This document shows, piece after piece, positions 8,803 to 16,783 of a stretch of 64,000 nucleotides of DNA. The position numbers and the translations under genes were made by a program. Position 1 is the stretch's first letter. Each line of letters begins with the position of its first letter. The DNA lies in assembly GCA_029210815.1 (NCBI GenBank), contig JARGGB010000007.1, forward strand, positions 2,550 through 66,549, read 5' to 3'. Under the pieces are notes generated by a model. It did not search any database. It was not told the DNA's origin and worked only from the letters and a program-made list of their open reading frames with translations. The stretch is from Candidatus Brevefilum sp. Its GTDB lineage: Bacteria; Chloroflexota; Anaerolineae; Anaerolineales; Anaerolineaceae.

Positions 8803-9438
8803 ATGAGTGAACGTTCAAATGAAGATTGGTTAACCAGCCTTCGATCTTCTGGCAAAGCCAAACAGGGGGCTTTGGCGGATTTAAGGGAGATCATTCTCAA
8901 CTCGCTGCCATATGCCTTATCTAAATATCTCCATCCCACAAACCCTCATTTTGATCCTTTGATCCAGGAGGTGGCTCAGGAAACCCTCTTGCGCGTGATG
9001 GACCGATTGGAGACCTTTGAAGGGCGGAGTAAATTTACAACCTGGGTGCACACTATCTCTGTCAGAATTGCCCTCACTGAGCTCCGACGTGCTCGGTGGA
9101 AAGAAGTCTCACTGGACGAACTTCAAAACGGCATGGACAGCGACGATAAAATGCGTGAAATGCCGGACCAGGATATGGATGTGGAAGCCTCAGCAGAACA
9201 AAGTGAAATCATGGCAATGATCCAAAAAACGATGATGGAAATTCTGACTGAAAAACAGCGTAAAGCATTGATGGCAGTGGCTGTACGAGGGATGCCAATA
9301 GCAGAGGTCGCTGACCGAATGGGTTCTAACAGGAACGCGCTTTATAAATTACTTCATGATGCCCGTCTAAAATTGAAAAATCATTTTGATGAACAGGGAA
9401 TGACCCCTGAAAATATACTTTCATCATTTGAGAAGTAA
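8803..9438 (+). CDS. ECF-type RNA polymerase sigma factor
   Basis: Sigma-70 family regulator of 211 residues. Region 2 is seen in VAQETLLRVMDRLETFEGRSKFTTWVHTISVRIAL, including the -10-contacting FTTW helix. Region 4 is seen in LTEKQRKALMAVAVRGMPIAEVADRMGSN with its helix-turn-helix. The start at 8803 follows CGGAG and lies downstream of a TATACT box; a longer frame from 8713 would add 30 hydrophobic residues not expected in a sigma factor. A small zinc-finger protein follows after 59 bases, a common sigma/anti-sigma arrangement. The regulon is unknown. Confidence 0.92.
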   Translation: MSERSNEDWLTSLRSSGKAKQGALADLREIILNSLPYALSKYLHPTNPHFDPLIQEVAQETLLRVMDRLETFEGRSKFTTWVHTISVRIALTELRRARWKEVSLDELQNGMDSDDKMREMPDQDMDVEASAEQSEIMAMIQKTMMEILTEKQRKALMAVAVRGMPIAEVADRMGSNRNALYKLLHDARLKLKNHFDEQGMTPENILSSFEK

Positions 9439-9497
9439 GATTATCTTATTTGATCCCATCTAATAAATAAGGATAATAATAATCAGGAAAATTCTTT

Positions 9498-9791
9498 ATG
9501 AAGTGGTTGAAACGTCTCTTTAGATCAAAAAAAACAGCAAAGCCAGAGAAAAAGATGGCAATGACCTCCGATCAAGCTGAGAAAATGCTCAGGATGATCG
9601 AACACACCCAGGCTGAAGAATTATCCTGTGATGAGGTTTTTGATTTGCTGGATGTTTATGCTGAAATGGCTGCTCGGGGTGAGGACGTGGGGGAACTGTA
9701 CCCATTAGTGGAACATCACCTGGAGATGTGTCCTGATTGCCGAGAAGAGTATGAGGCTGTCATGCGGATCCTTGAGCAAAGAACGGAATAA
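9498..9791 (+). CDS. Putative zinc-finger anti-sigma factor
   Basis: A 97-residue soluble protein with a basic N-terminus and the motif HHLEMCPDCREEY, i.e. His-x3-Cys-x2-Cys, with an upstream Cys in LSCDEVFDLLD. This is the zinc-binding anti-sigma (ZAS/zf-HC2) pattern. It has no transmembrane segment, so any signal would be cytoplasmic, for example redox or metal state. Its position directly after an ECF sigma gene supports the role, but direct binding is inferred. Confidence 0.7.
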   Translation: MKWLKRLFRSKKTAKPEKKMAMTSDQAEKMLRMIEHTQAEELSCDEVFDLLDVYAEMAARGEDVGELYPLVEHHLEMCPDCREEYEAVMRILEQRTE

Positions 9792-9927
9792 TTTCTGTTT
9801 AAAATTGGAAAGACCACAAGAGATAATTCTCCCTACAACCTGCGAAAAATGTTATTGTAAATTTTCTTGCCCTGGTTTGAGCTAAAAAAATCCGCTTTTT
9901 CAAAGACAACTAATTTAAATCAATTTT

Positions 9928-9953
9928 GGGGAAAGACTATTTTGTCTTTCCCC
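9928..9953. terminator. Strong hairpin between convergent genes
   Basis: A perfect 10-bp stem GGGGAAAGAC/GTCTTTCCCC with a 6-base loop lies between the anti-sigma gene (+) and the DUF1684 gene (-). Neither strand has a classic T tract right after it, so the terminator call is moderate. Confidence 0.5.
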
Positions 9954-9998
9954 AGTTATTCAACCTAATTTCCTATGAGGATTTTTTACAGATCGGAA

Positions 9999-10523
9999 TT
10001 ATTCAACCTCGAGAGAGACCTTCTCGAATATTTTCTCACCAGCTCTTATCGGCACCTCGATCCGGTTTTCAGCAGGTGTGAGGGGGCAGGACCAGCGTTC
10101 ATTGTATGCACAATATGGGTTGTAAGCATAATTAAAATCGATGAGGAACTTGTCCTTACCAAGTGAAATCGGGTCAAGATACCTGCCAGCGCCATAAGTT
10201 TCTTTTCCTGCAAGTCCATCGACAAAGGGCAAGAAATAATCCTCCCCGCTGGCGTAAACCGTCAAAGCAGCGGTTTGGCCGTCTACCGTGAATTCAAATC
10301 TGCCATAGCGTTGATAGGTTTGAACATCACCCGTTGAGGTCTGGATGGTAACCTCTTCCTTTTCAGGAAACACATTGACCGTCACGGACTTCGTCAAAGC
10401 AGGGTTTTCGGGGAAATAATTAAGCCCCTCAAAGTGATGCTGCTGTTCATGGGTTAACGGACTGTGATGGTCATATCTTAAGAATTGAACTTTTGATTTT
10501 CGAAATTCGGTTAATTGTGTCAT
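9999..10523 (-). CDS. DUF1684 domain protein
   Basis: A 174-residue cytoplasmic protein matching DUF1684: an N-terminal region with HHFEGLNYFPENP, a central beta-rich part with VYASGEDYFLPFVD, and the conserved NYAYNPYCAYNERWSCPLTPAENRI near the C-terminus. The family has no established activity. The ATG follows AAGGAG. It is transcribed divergently from the peroxiredoxin gene at 10682, sharing a 158-base promoter gap. Confidence 0.85.
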   Translation of the reverse strand: MTQLTEFRKSKVQFLRYDHHSPLTHEQQHHFEGLNYFPENPALTKSVTVNVFPEKEEVTIQTSTGDVQTYQRYGRFEFTVDGQTAALTVYASGEDYFLPFVDGLAGKETYGAGRYLDPISLGKDKFLIDFNYAYNPYCAYNERWSCPLTPAENRIEVPIRAGEKIFEKVSLEVE

Positions 10524-10681
10524 TTTTTTGCACTCCTTTATTCTGTTATTTATTTGACGAGGGCTGATAAATAATTCTTACCTTTAGATCGTTGATCTGG
10601 AATTGCAAGGGGCTGGTAATATTTTGGTTCTAAACCTCGTCTTAAAAATTGAAAGATTAACTAATTAAAGGAGAATTATTA

Positions 10682-11209
10682 ATGGATTACCCAATGCGTG
10701 AAGATCTAAAAATCGGCGCTAAATTCCCAAACTTTGAACTGCCAGATCACAACGGAGAAAACCACAAACTATCCCAACTTCTACACGGATTCCCTGGCGT
10801 TTTGATTTTTTCCAGGGGTTATTTTTGCCCGAAAGACCGAAGACAAATGGCAAATTATGTTCAATACTTACAGCCTGAATTACGGGTCAACTATACCAAC
10901 TTGATCACTGTCTCGGTGGACGATGCAATGACGACCCGAGAAGTGCGTGACCAATTAAATGCCAACTGGACATTCCTGTGCGATCCAGAACGAGAGTTAT
11001 TACATGATCTGGAAATGGTAGACACCACAGATCCTGTACACGGCGAAATCTATATCCCCTACACCTTCATTCTTGATCGGGATCGAACAATTTACAAAAT
11101 TTATAACGGCTGGTGGTTTTTGGGACGGCCAACCGTCGAAGAAATACGGATGGATTTGCGCGCTTTGATGAGTAAACGATCGGATTGGGTTTATAAACCC
11201 AAAGCGTGA
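10682..11209 (+). CDS. Peroxiredoxin-like (AhpC/TSA family) protein
   Basis: Thioredoxin-fold protein of 175 residues, probably a thiol peroxidase. It opens with KIGAKFPNFELPDHNG, typical of AhpC/TSA proteins, followed by FSRGYFCPKDRRQM, which places the peroxidatic-type Cys near residue 52. The second position of the usual CPxC pair is Asp (CPKD), so it would work as a one-Cys enzyme or use an external thiol. The C-terminal half has IPYTFILDRDRTIYKIYNGWWFLGRPT. AAGGAG precedes the ATG, and a terminator follows at 11228. Confidence 0.82.
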   Translation: MDYPMREDLKIGAKFPNFELPDHNGENHKLSQLLHGFPGVLIFSRGYFCPKDRRQMANYVQYLQPELRVNYTNLITVSVDDAMTTREVRDQLNANWTFLCDPERELLHDLEMVDTTDPVHGEIYIPYTFILDRDRTIYKIYNGWWFLGRPTVEEIRMDLRALMSKRSDWVYKPKA

Positions 11210-11227
11210 TCAGCTTAACGAAAAAAA

Positions 11228-11253
11228 CGCCTGGCTGATAATAAAGCCAGGCG
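11228..11253. terminator. Bidirectional terminator
   Basis: CGCCTGGCT (11228-11236) pairs with AGCCAGGCG (11245-11253), flanked by seven A on the left and seven T on the right. It serves both the peroxiredoxin gene and the osmoprotectant/flavoprotein operon that converges on it. Confidence 0.9.
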
Positions 11254-11294
11254 TTTTTTATTGTTAAAAACTCTTTAAAGAACTTGATTACTTA

Positions 11295-12674
11295 TTACGA
11301 TAAATTCGCAAAGAGGGTGTTAAGGCCTTCTGCCAGGGTCGGATGGGCAAATATCCCATCCCGCAGTTTCTTGTAGGACAGCTCCCCCATCATCGCGATT
11401 TCCAGCATCGACATAATCTCACCGCCGTCATAACCCAAGACAGCAGCGCCCAATATTTGCTGGCTTTCTGGATCAACCAGCGCTTTGATCAAACCTCGTG
11501 AACGATCGATTTCCAGGATCCTTGCGATATAGTTCATCGGGATTTTTGCCACATTGTATTCGATCTCTCGCTTTTGAGCTTCTTTTTCACTCAAGCCAAT
11601 CCGCCCCAACTGGGGATCACTGAATAACACATAAGGGACCAGCCGACCTTCGATGCTCAGGTCACCATCCTCCAGAAGATTAGCCTTGAGAATCCGATAA
11701 TCGTCATAAGAAATATGGGTGAAGGCAGGCCCTCCTTTAATATCACCGGCTGCATAAATCCCGGGGACGTTTGTTTCAAGTCGTCCATTGACTTTAATGT
11801 TCCCCCTGGCATCCGTCTCAACGGAGGTTTTCTCCAGATTCAACCGGTCGCTGTTTGGAACACGACCGGCGGCAACAAGCAGATGGGAACCGCTAAGAGT
11901 AATCTCACCTTCAGGCGTGTTTGCCTTCAAGACCACACCACCTTGCTCATTTTTTTCGACAGCGATTGGGTCTGTGCTGAGAAAGACCTTGATCCCATCT
12001 TCTTCTAAAATTGATTGGATCTCTTCGGCGACATCCTCATCCTCACGAGTTAATAACTGCTCTGAGTGCTGGATAATCGTCACTTCACTCCCAAACCGAC
12101 GGAACATCTGTCCAAATTCGATTGCGATATAACCTCCGCCCACTATGATCAAGTGCTCAGGGACGGATTCCAATTCCATGATCGACGTTGAATTCAGATA
12201 CGGCACTTTAGCCAACCCTTCAATTTCCGGAATTCTTGGTCTTCCACCGGCATCGATGATCACTTTTTCAGCGGTTACTTCCCGGGTTTCACCTTCCTCA
12301 GTTACAACTTTCAAGGTTTTGTGACTGGTGAAAGATGCAGTACCAAAGATCAATTCCACCCCTGAATTAATGATCCGGTTCCTGCTTCCCTCCCTGAAAC
12401 TTTTAACAATCTCAGATTTTCTCGCTTTGACCTTTTTCATATCGACGGCCACATCCTCTATCACTACCCCAAAATCCAACGCACGGTTCGCCAAATAGGC
12501 GACTTCAGCGCTTGCGACCATGGTTTTCGTCGGCGTACAACCAACATTGATACAGGTGCCACCGACAAATTGTTCCTCAATTAACGCCACATGTTCACCG
12601 GATTTGGCAAGGGCTTGTGAAAGGGGATTGCCTGCCTGTCCAGCACCAATAATTATCGTATCAAAAACTTCCAT
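11295..12674 (-). CDS. Pyridine nucleotide-disulfide oxidoreductase, MerA/RclA-like
   Basis: FAD flavoprotein disulfide reductase of 459 residues. The N-terminal FAD-binding site is IIIGAGQAGNP. The redox-active disulfide is in GGTCINVGCTPTKT. The NAD(P)-binding GGGYIAIEFG, the second FAD motif GIYAAGDIKGGPAFTH and the C-terminal active-site pair in HPTLAEGL are all present. It lacks the C-terminal vicinal cysteines and N-terminal HMA domain of true mercuric reductase, so a RclA-like or other metal/quinone reductase is more likely. The ATG at 12674 follows GGAGG; a TTG four codons earlier is unlikely. It follows the osmolyte transporter permease after 14 bases and is probably co-transcribed. 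Confidence 0.88.
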   Translation of the reverse strand: MEVFDTIIIGAGQAGNPLSQALAKSGEHVALIEEQFVGGTCINVGCTPTKTMVASAEVAYLANRALDFGVVIEDVAVDMKKVKARKSEIVKSFREGSRNRIINSGVELIFGTASFTSHKTLKVVTEEGETREVTAEKVIIDAGGRPRIPEIEGLAKVPYLNSTSIMELESVPEHLIIVGGGYIAIEFGQMFRRFGSEVTIIQHSEQLLTREDEDVAEEIQSILEEDGIKVFLSTDPIAVEKNEQGGVVLKANTPEGEITLSGSHLLVAAGRVPNSDRLNLEKTSVETDARGNIKVNGRLETNVPGIYAAGDIKGGPAFTHISYDDYRILKANLLEDGDLSIEGRLVPYVLFSDPQLGRIGLSEKEAQKREIEYNVAKIPMNYIARILEIDRSRGLIKALVDPESQQILGAAVLGYDGGEIMSMLEIAMMGELSYKKLRDGIFAHPTLAEGLNTLFANLS

Positions 12675-12688
12675 AAGTACCTCCAATA

Positions 12689-13327
12689 TTAATGATTAAC
12701 CTGCGCACCGTGGATCGCCCTTTCAGCACGCTGTTCAAAGGTGCGAATACCGTAATTTGCAGTCAGGGACAGCACTGTCACGGCAAGGGCACCAGAAAAT
12801 ATTTTATTGTAATTTGCAGTGATAACACCCTCAAAAAGTAAAACGCCCAATCCTCCTGCATTAATAAATGCAGCAATGGTCCCAATTCCGATCGACGAAA
12901 GCACCACAAGGCGCACACCAACCAGGAGCATGGGCAGTGCAAGAGGAAATTCCACCTGCCAGAAACGCTGCCAGCCGCTCATACCCATTCCACGGGCAGC
13001 CTCAAGAACAGCAGGGTTGATCGATGTCAAACCTACCAGCCAGTTTCGCACCAACAATAATTGAGCATAAGCTGTCAAAGCGACGATAGCCGGCGTGGTC
13101 CCCAAGCCAAAAATCGGGATCAAGAGCACAAAAAAGGATAAGCTTGGGATGGTGTAAATGATTCCTAAAACACCCATGACTGGACCCTGGAGCCATTTCA
13201 AACGGGCTAAAGCGACCCCTAAAGGGACCCCAATGATCAATGCAAAAAACAAAACTATCAGTGTGAGCTGCAGGTGCTCCAGGAATAGTTCTCCAACCAA
13301 ATCCAGGTTATTAATCAGATATCTCAT
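12689..13327 (-). CDS. Osmoprotectant (glycine betaine/choline) ABC transporter permease
   Basis: Inner-membrane permease of the OpuC/OsmU type, 212 residues with about six hydrophobic segments. The binding-protein-dependent transport signature EAARGMGMSGWQRFWQVEFPLALP contacts the ATPase. The ATG at 13327 overlaps the end of the ATPase gene by 17 bases, indicating translational coupling. A second permease lies at 15372-16007, so the channel is likely a heterodimer. Confidence 0.9.
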   Translation of the reverse strand: MRYLINNLDLVGELFLEHLQLTLIVLFFALIIGVPLGVALARLKWLQGPVMGVLGIIYTIPSLSFFVLLIPIFGLGTTPAIVALTAYAQLLLVRNWLVGLTSINPAVLEAARGMGMSGWQRFWQVEFPLALPMLLVGVRLVVLSSIGIGTIAAFINAGGLGVLLFEGVITANYNKIFSGALAVTVLSLTANYGIRTFEQRAERAIHGAQVNH

Positions 13328-14375
13328 CGCACTTCTTCTTCTCAATTAACTGGTTGCTTGAAAGCATTTCTTTCAAATCTTCCATACTGATCAGACCCAG
13401 CTCTGTTCCAGAGGATTCCTCAACACGCAAATAATCACTGCCGCTGCTCAGCAAAAGGGACAGGGCGGTTCGCAAATCCTCATCGGGGCTGATCGTGGGC
13501 GCAGCATCCGATATCTGAATATCAGTAATTTCCTCAGAAGATCCACGTTCCTGAGCTTTAATTACCGAATTAATACTGACCAGGCTCAAACGTCTGAGTA
13601 TGTTATTTGTCCCGACCAGTTCCTCAATAAATGAATTCTTCGGTTTGGTCACCAGGTCAATCGGGGTATCATACTGGATCAATTTCCCATCACGCAGTAC
13701 AGCAATTTTATCTGCAAGCAGAAGTGCTTCCTCAACATCATGGGTGACAAATAATATCGTTTTATCAAGTTTGCAATGAAGCCTGAGAAGTTCTTTTTGC
13801 AATCGTTCACGGTTGATGGCGTCCAGGGCAGCAAAGGGCTCATCCATCAAAAGTATGTCGGGGTCAGCAGCCAGAGCACGTGCCAGTCCTACCCGCTGCT
13901 GTTCTCCGCCAGATAGTTGATTTGGATAGCGTTCCAAATAAGTTTCCGGTAACCCAGTCAGATCAAGAAGCATATTCACCCGGGATTGAATTTGGTCCTT
14001 TTCCCAATCCAATAATCGGGGGACCACGCTGATATTCTTTTTAACGGTCATATGTGGAAAGAGTCCCACCTGCTGGATCACATATCCAATTTGTCGTCGT
14101 AAGTCATTAATGGGCAAACTTTGAATATCTTCATTCCCAATCCAAATCTTTCCACTGGTCGGCTCATAGAGACGATTGACCATTTTCATAAGGGTCGTTT
14201 TCCCGCTGCCCGATGGACCAAGGAATACTACCAGGTCACCGGCTGCGACCTGCAAAGAAACGCTGTCCACAGCCGGGACCTCTTCAGACTCAAAAGTTTT
14301 TGAAACATCTTCAAAGAGAATTTCTCCGGATTGGGTTACCCGGCTCTCTTTTGTTTTTGACGAAGCGTAGGTCAT
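13311..14375 (-). CDS. Osmoprotectant ABC transporter ATP-binding protein
   Basis: Cytoplasmic ATPase of 354 residues that powers osmolyte uptake. Walker A GPSGSGKTTLMK, Q-loop QVGLFPHMT, signature LSGGEQQRVGLARAL and Walker B ILLMDEPFAALD are intact. The region after about residue 270 holds a single degenerate CBS-like stretch (SGSDYLRVEESSGTELGLIS), where OpuA/OpuC ATPases usually have two CBS modules sensing ionic strength. It starts 10 bases after the binding-protein gene. Confidence 0.92.
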   Translation of the reverse strand: MTYASSKTKESRVTQSGEILFEDVSKTFESEEVPAVDSVSLQVAAGDLVVFLGPSGSGKTTLMKMVNRLYEPTSGKIWIGNEDIQSLPINDLRRQIGYVIQQVGLFPHMTVKKNISVVPRLLDWEKDQIQSRVNMLLDLTGLPETYLERYPNQLSGGEQQRVGLARALAADPDILLMDEPFAALDAINRERLQKELLRLHCKLDKTILFVTHDVEEALLLADKIAVLRDGKLIQYDTPIDLVTKPKNSFIEELVGTNNILRRLSLVSINSVIKAQERGSSEEITDIQISDAAPTISPDEDLRTALSLLLSSGSDYLRVEESSGTELGLISMEDLKEMLSSNQLIEKKKCDEISD

Positions 14376-14385
14376 TTGTTATCCG

Positions 14386-15309
14386 TTAATCGATCAAATC
14401 GTTTTCAAGTAAAAATTCACGGGCGACCTCAGCAGATTCTCGGCCTTCAGGACCGTCCACCTGCCAGTTCAACCCTGACATCACGTCATCTGTCAGCAAA
14501 GGTGCAAGCTCATTCAACAGGTCAGAAATTTGCGGAAATTCTTCTAAGCTGTCCATCCTGACAACCGGAGCAATATTGTAGATTGGGTAAAACACCTGAT
14601 CATCAACAAGCACAACCAGATCATTGCCCTTAATCGCACCGTCGGTGCCAAAAGCAACCACAACATCCACCTGACCGTCCATCAATGCTTGATAGCGCAG
14701 GCTGCCCGTTCCAAGCTGCTTTACTTCTTTGAACTCAAAGCCACCATAAGCTTCCTGGAGTCCTTTGATTCCATCTTCTCGTTCTAAAAATTCAGCAGGC
14801 CCTCCCAGAATTAACTCGGGTGCTTTTACTGAAAGATCAGAGTAAGTGCTGATGTTATATTCTTCCGCTGTTTCTTTGGTGATTGCCAGCGCCTGGGTGT
14901 TATTAAAAGGTGAAGGCTCCAACCAGGTCAGATTGAATTGCTCCTCGTAGTTTTCTTTAACTGTAGTGTAGATTTCCTGGGCATCTTGAATGGGGCTCAA
15001 CTTCAATACTGTTAATAAACCTGTCGAGGTATATTCCGGATAAAGATCAATGTCACCGTTTAAGATTGCTTCATGAGCAATGGGCGTGCCGCCAAGGTTT
15101 AGTTTTCGCTCTACTTTAAAACCAGCGTCCTCCAAAATTTGGGCGTACATTTCAGCAACGATGAATTGTTCTGTGAAATCTTTAGAGCCCACAGCAATGG
15201 TCCCCAGGCTTTCTTCCTGGTTTGACCCTGATGGTGCACAGGCTGCAAGTAATAAAGCACCAATCAGAAAAGAAAATGCGATTATTTTAATTCGATTATT
15301 TGTATTCAT
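14386..15309 (-). CDS. Osmoprotectant ABC transporter substrate-binding lipoprotein
   Basis: Secreted lipoprotein of 307 residues with a lipobox LLLAAC near residue 24. The mature part opens with the OpuAC/OpuCC-type stretch VGSKDFTEQFIVAEMYAQIL, then GGTPIAHEAILNGDIDLYPEYTS, characteristic of quaternary-amine binding proteins. It captures glycine betaine, choline or a related osmolyte outside the membrane. The ATG follows AGGAGG. It sits between two permease genes and before the ATPase, a standard OpuC layout. Confidence 0.93.
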   Translation of the reverse strand: MNTNNRIKIIAFSFLIGALLLAACAPSGSNQEESLGTIAVGSKDFTEQFIVAEMYAQILEDAGFKVERKLNLGGTPIAHEAILNGDIDLYPEYTSTGLLTVLKLSPIQDAQEIYTTVKENYEEQFNLTWLEPSPFNNTQALAITKETAEEYNISTYSDLSVKAPELILGGPAEFLEREDGIKGLQEAYGGFEFKEVKQLGTGSLRYQALMDGQVDVVVAFGTDGAIKGNDLVVLVDDQVFYPIYNIAPVVRMDSLEEFPQISDLLNELAPLLTDDVMSGLNWQVDGPEGRESAEVAREFLLENDLID

Positions 15310-15371
15310 TCAACACCTCCTAAGTGTTTTATTTGTTTTAATTTTATTTATAAGGTTAGACATCATAAAAA

Positions 15372-16007
15372 TTACTGGGCCGGATATCTCTTGAGGATCG
15401 ATGACCAAAATATTTCCGACAGCAGGGCAAACAACGCCACCGGGATGGCACCGACCAGCATTACCGGCACATCATACAACGCAAATCCACGGGTGATGAA
15501 ATCTCCCAAACCACCGCCGCCAATAAAGGAGGCCAGTGTGGCACTGGAAATCACTTCAACAGAAGCAATCCGAATGCCAGAAATGATCGCGGGGATTGCC
15601 AAAGGGATTTCAATCTGGGTCAACACCTGGGCTTTGGTCATGCCCATTCCTGAGGCTGATTCAATAATTGAAGGGTTAACTCCGCGAATACCAGTATAAG
15701 TGCTGATTAATACGGGCGGAAACGCCAGTACCGTTAATGCAATCAGCGAGGGAACAAAGCCAAGCCCCAAATATGGTAAAGCAAGAAAGAGGATCGCAAG
15801 ACTGGGAACCACACGCATGGCGTTGAAGACATTGATTACAACCTGAGAAATCTTCATTTTCTTGGCAATCCACAAGCCAATTGGAAAAGCAACCAGCAGG
15901 CTGATCCCAAGAGCTGAAAAACTCAAAATGAGATGATCACCCGCTGCATCCCAGAAAAACGACTGGTTTTGCAGAAAATAATTGTATGCTTCTCGAAATA
16001 TTTCCAT
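15372..16007 (-). CDS. Osmoprotectant ABC transporter permease (second subunit)
   Basis: Inner-membrane permease of 211 residues with about six membrane segments and the coupling motif ESASGMGMTKAQVLTQIEIPLA. It is clearly related to the permease at 12689-13327 (shared EsAxGMGM and IPLAxP motifs) but diverged, fitting the two-permease OpuC architecture. It leads the transporter operon, 57 bases after the DUF427 gene. Confidence 0.92.
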   Translation of the reverse strand: MEIFREAYNYFLQNQSFFWDAAGDHLILSFSALGISLLVAFPIGLWIAKKMKISQVVINVFNAMRVVPSLAILFLALPYLGLGFVPSLIALTVLAFPPVLISTYTGIRGVNPSIIESASGMGMTKAQVLTQIEIPLAIPAIISGIRIASVEVISSATLASFIGGGGLGDFITRGFALYDVPVMLVGAIPVALFALLSEIFWSSILKRYPAQ

Positions 16008-16064
16008 AGATTTAGATCAACTATTTGTTGACAAGTTCGGGAACCCAGTTTCCTTCATAATTAA

Positions 16065-16346
16065 TTATTCGACCTTCACGCCATTCCAGAAAGCCACATA
16101 CCCTTTGATCTCGCTGGCTGCCTTATTCGGCTCAGGATAATACCAGGCGGCGTTCCGATTGACATCCCCATCTACGACGACATTGTAATAGCTGGCTTTG
16201 CCTTTCCAGGGACAGGTCGTGTGATAATCCGTTTCTTTTAAAAATTCTTGGCGGACGGAATCAGGCGGGAAATAGTGGTTACCCTCAATCACTTTCGTCT
16301 GATCGCTTTCTGCAATAACTTTTCCATTCCAAACTGCTTTTTTCAT
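16065..16346 (-). CDS. DUF427 family protein
   Basis: A 93-residue protein with the full DUF427 pattern: an N-terminal AVWNGKVIAESDQT strand pair, HYFPPDSV, TTCPWKGKASYYNV and the terminal AAWYYPEP. The function of the family is unknown. AAAGGA precedes the ATG. It is the first gene of the minus-strand run into the osmolyte transporter and may be co-transcribed with it. Confidence 0.9.
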   Translation of the reverse strand: MKKAVWNGKVIAESDQTKVIEGNHYFPPDSVRQEFLKETDYHTTCPWKGKASYYNVVVDGDVNRNAAWYYPEPNKAASEIKGYVAFWNGVKVE

Positions 16347-16783
16347 TTTTTTATCCTTTCGTTGTTTTTGTTACCTACGCCTATTTGACGGGATTCCCTT
16401 TCAGTTTCTTACTTCTCAAAAAACCTTGCCTTATATGTTTACCGAAATACAGACAGGATTACCAATAGTTGTGATGAGAGAAGATGAGAGGTACTCCCTA
16501 ATCACAAAAAATAAAAAAAGCTTTTATTTATTATATCGCATCCTTGATAAGGTAAAGGACTGAGTGAGCATCAATTCATTTAATACAGCCATTTTTCGCA
16601 GCCATAAGCCGTTACAAAAGGAGAATATTTGATGACTATTTATTATTTGTTAATCTTTTTTATGGGTAAGAAATAACGCAAACAACACATCTAATAATCA
16701 TGATAATTAGGATAAAGCAAAATTGAGTTTGTAGGTCACTTTATGCCAAGAATTATCATATAAAATTGCAGGTAGGAGAAATT
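16347..16783. other. Divergent intergenic region with a shared 17-base motif
   Basis: This 437-base gap separates the DUF427 gene (-) from the GH15 gene (+) and must hold promoters in both directions. It is AT-rich. It includes ACATCTAATAATCATGA at 16687-16703, which recurs exactly at 19863-19879 upstream of the OsmC gene. No RNA gene or open frame of interest was seen. Confidence 0.4.

Noticed and set aside
11295-12674. Mercuric reductase
   Set aside because: The redox disulfide is present but the C-terminal vicinal cysteines, the HMA domain and mer operon neighbours are missing; a RclA-like or other reductase is more likely.
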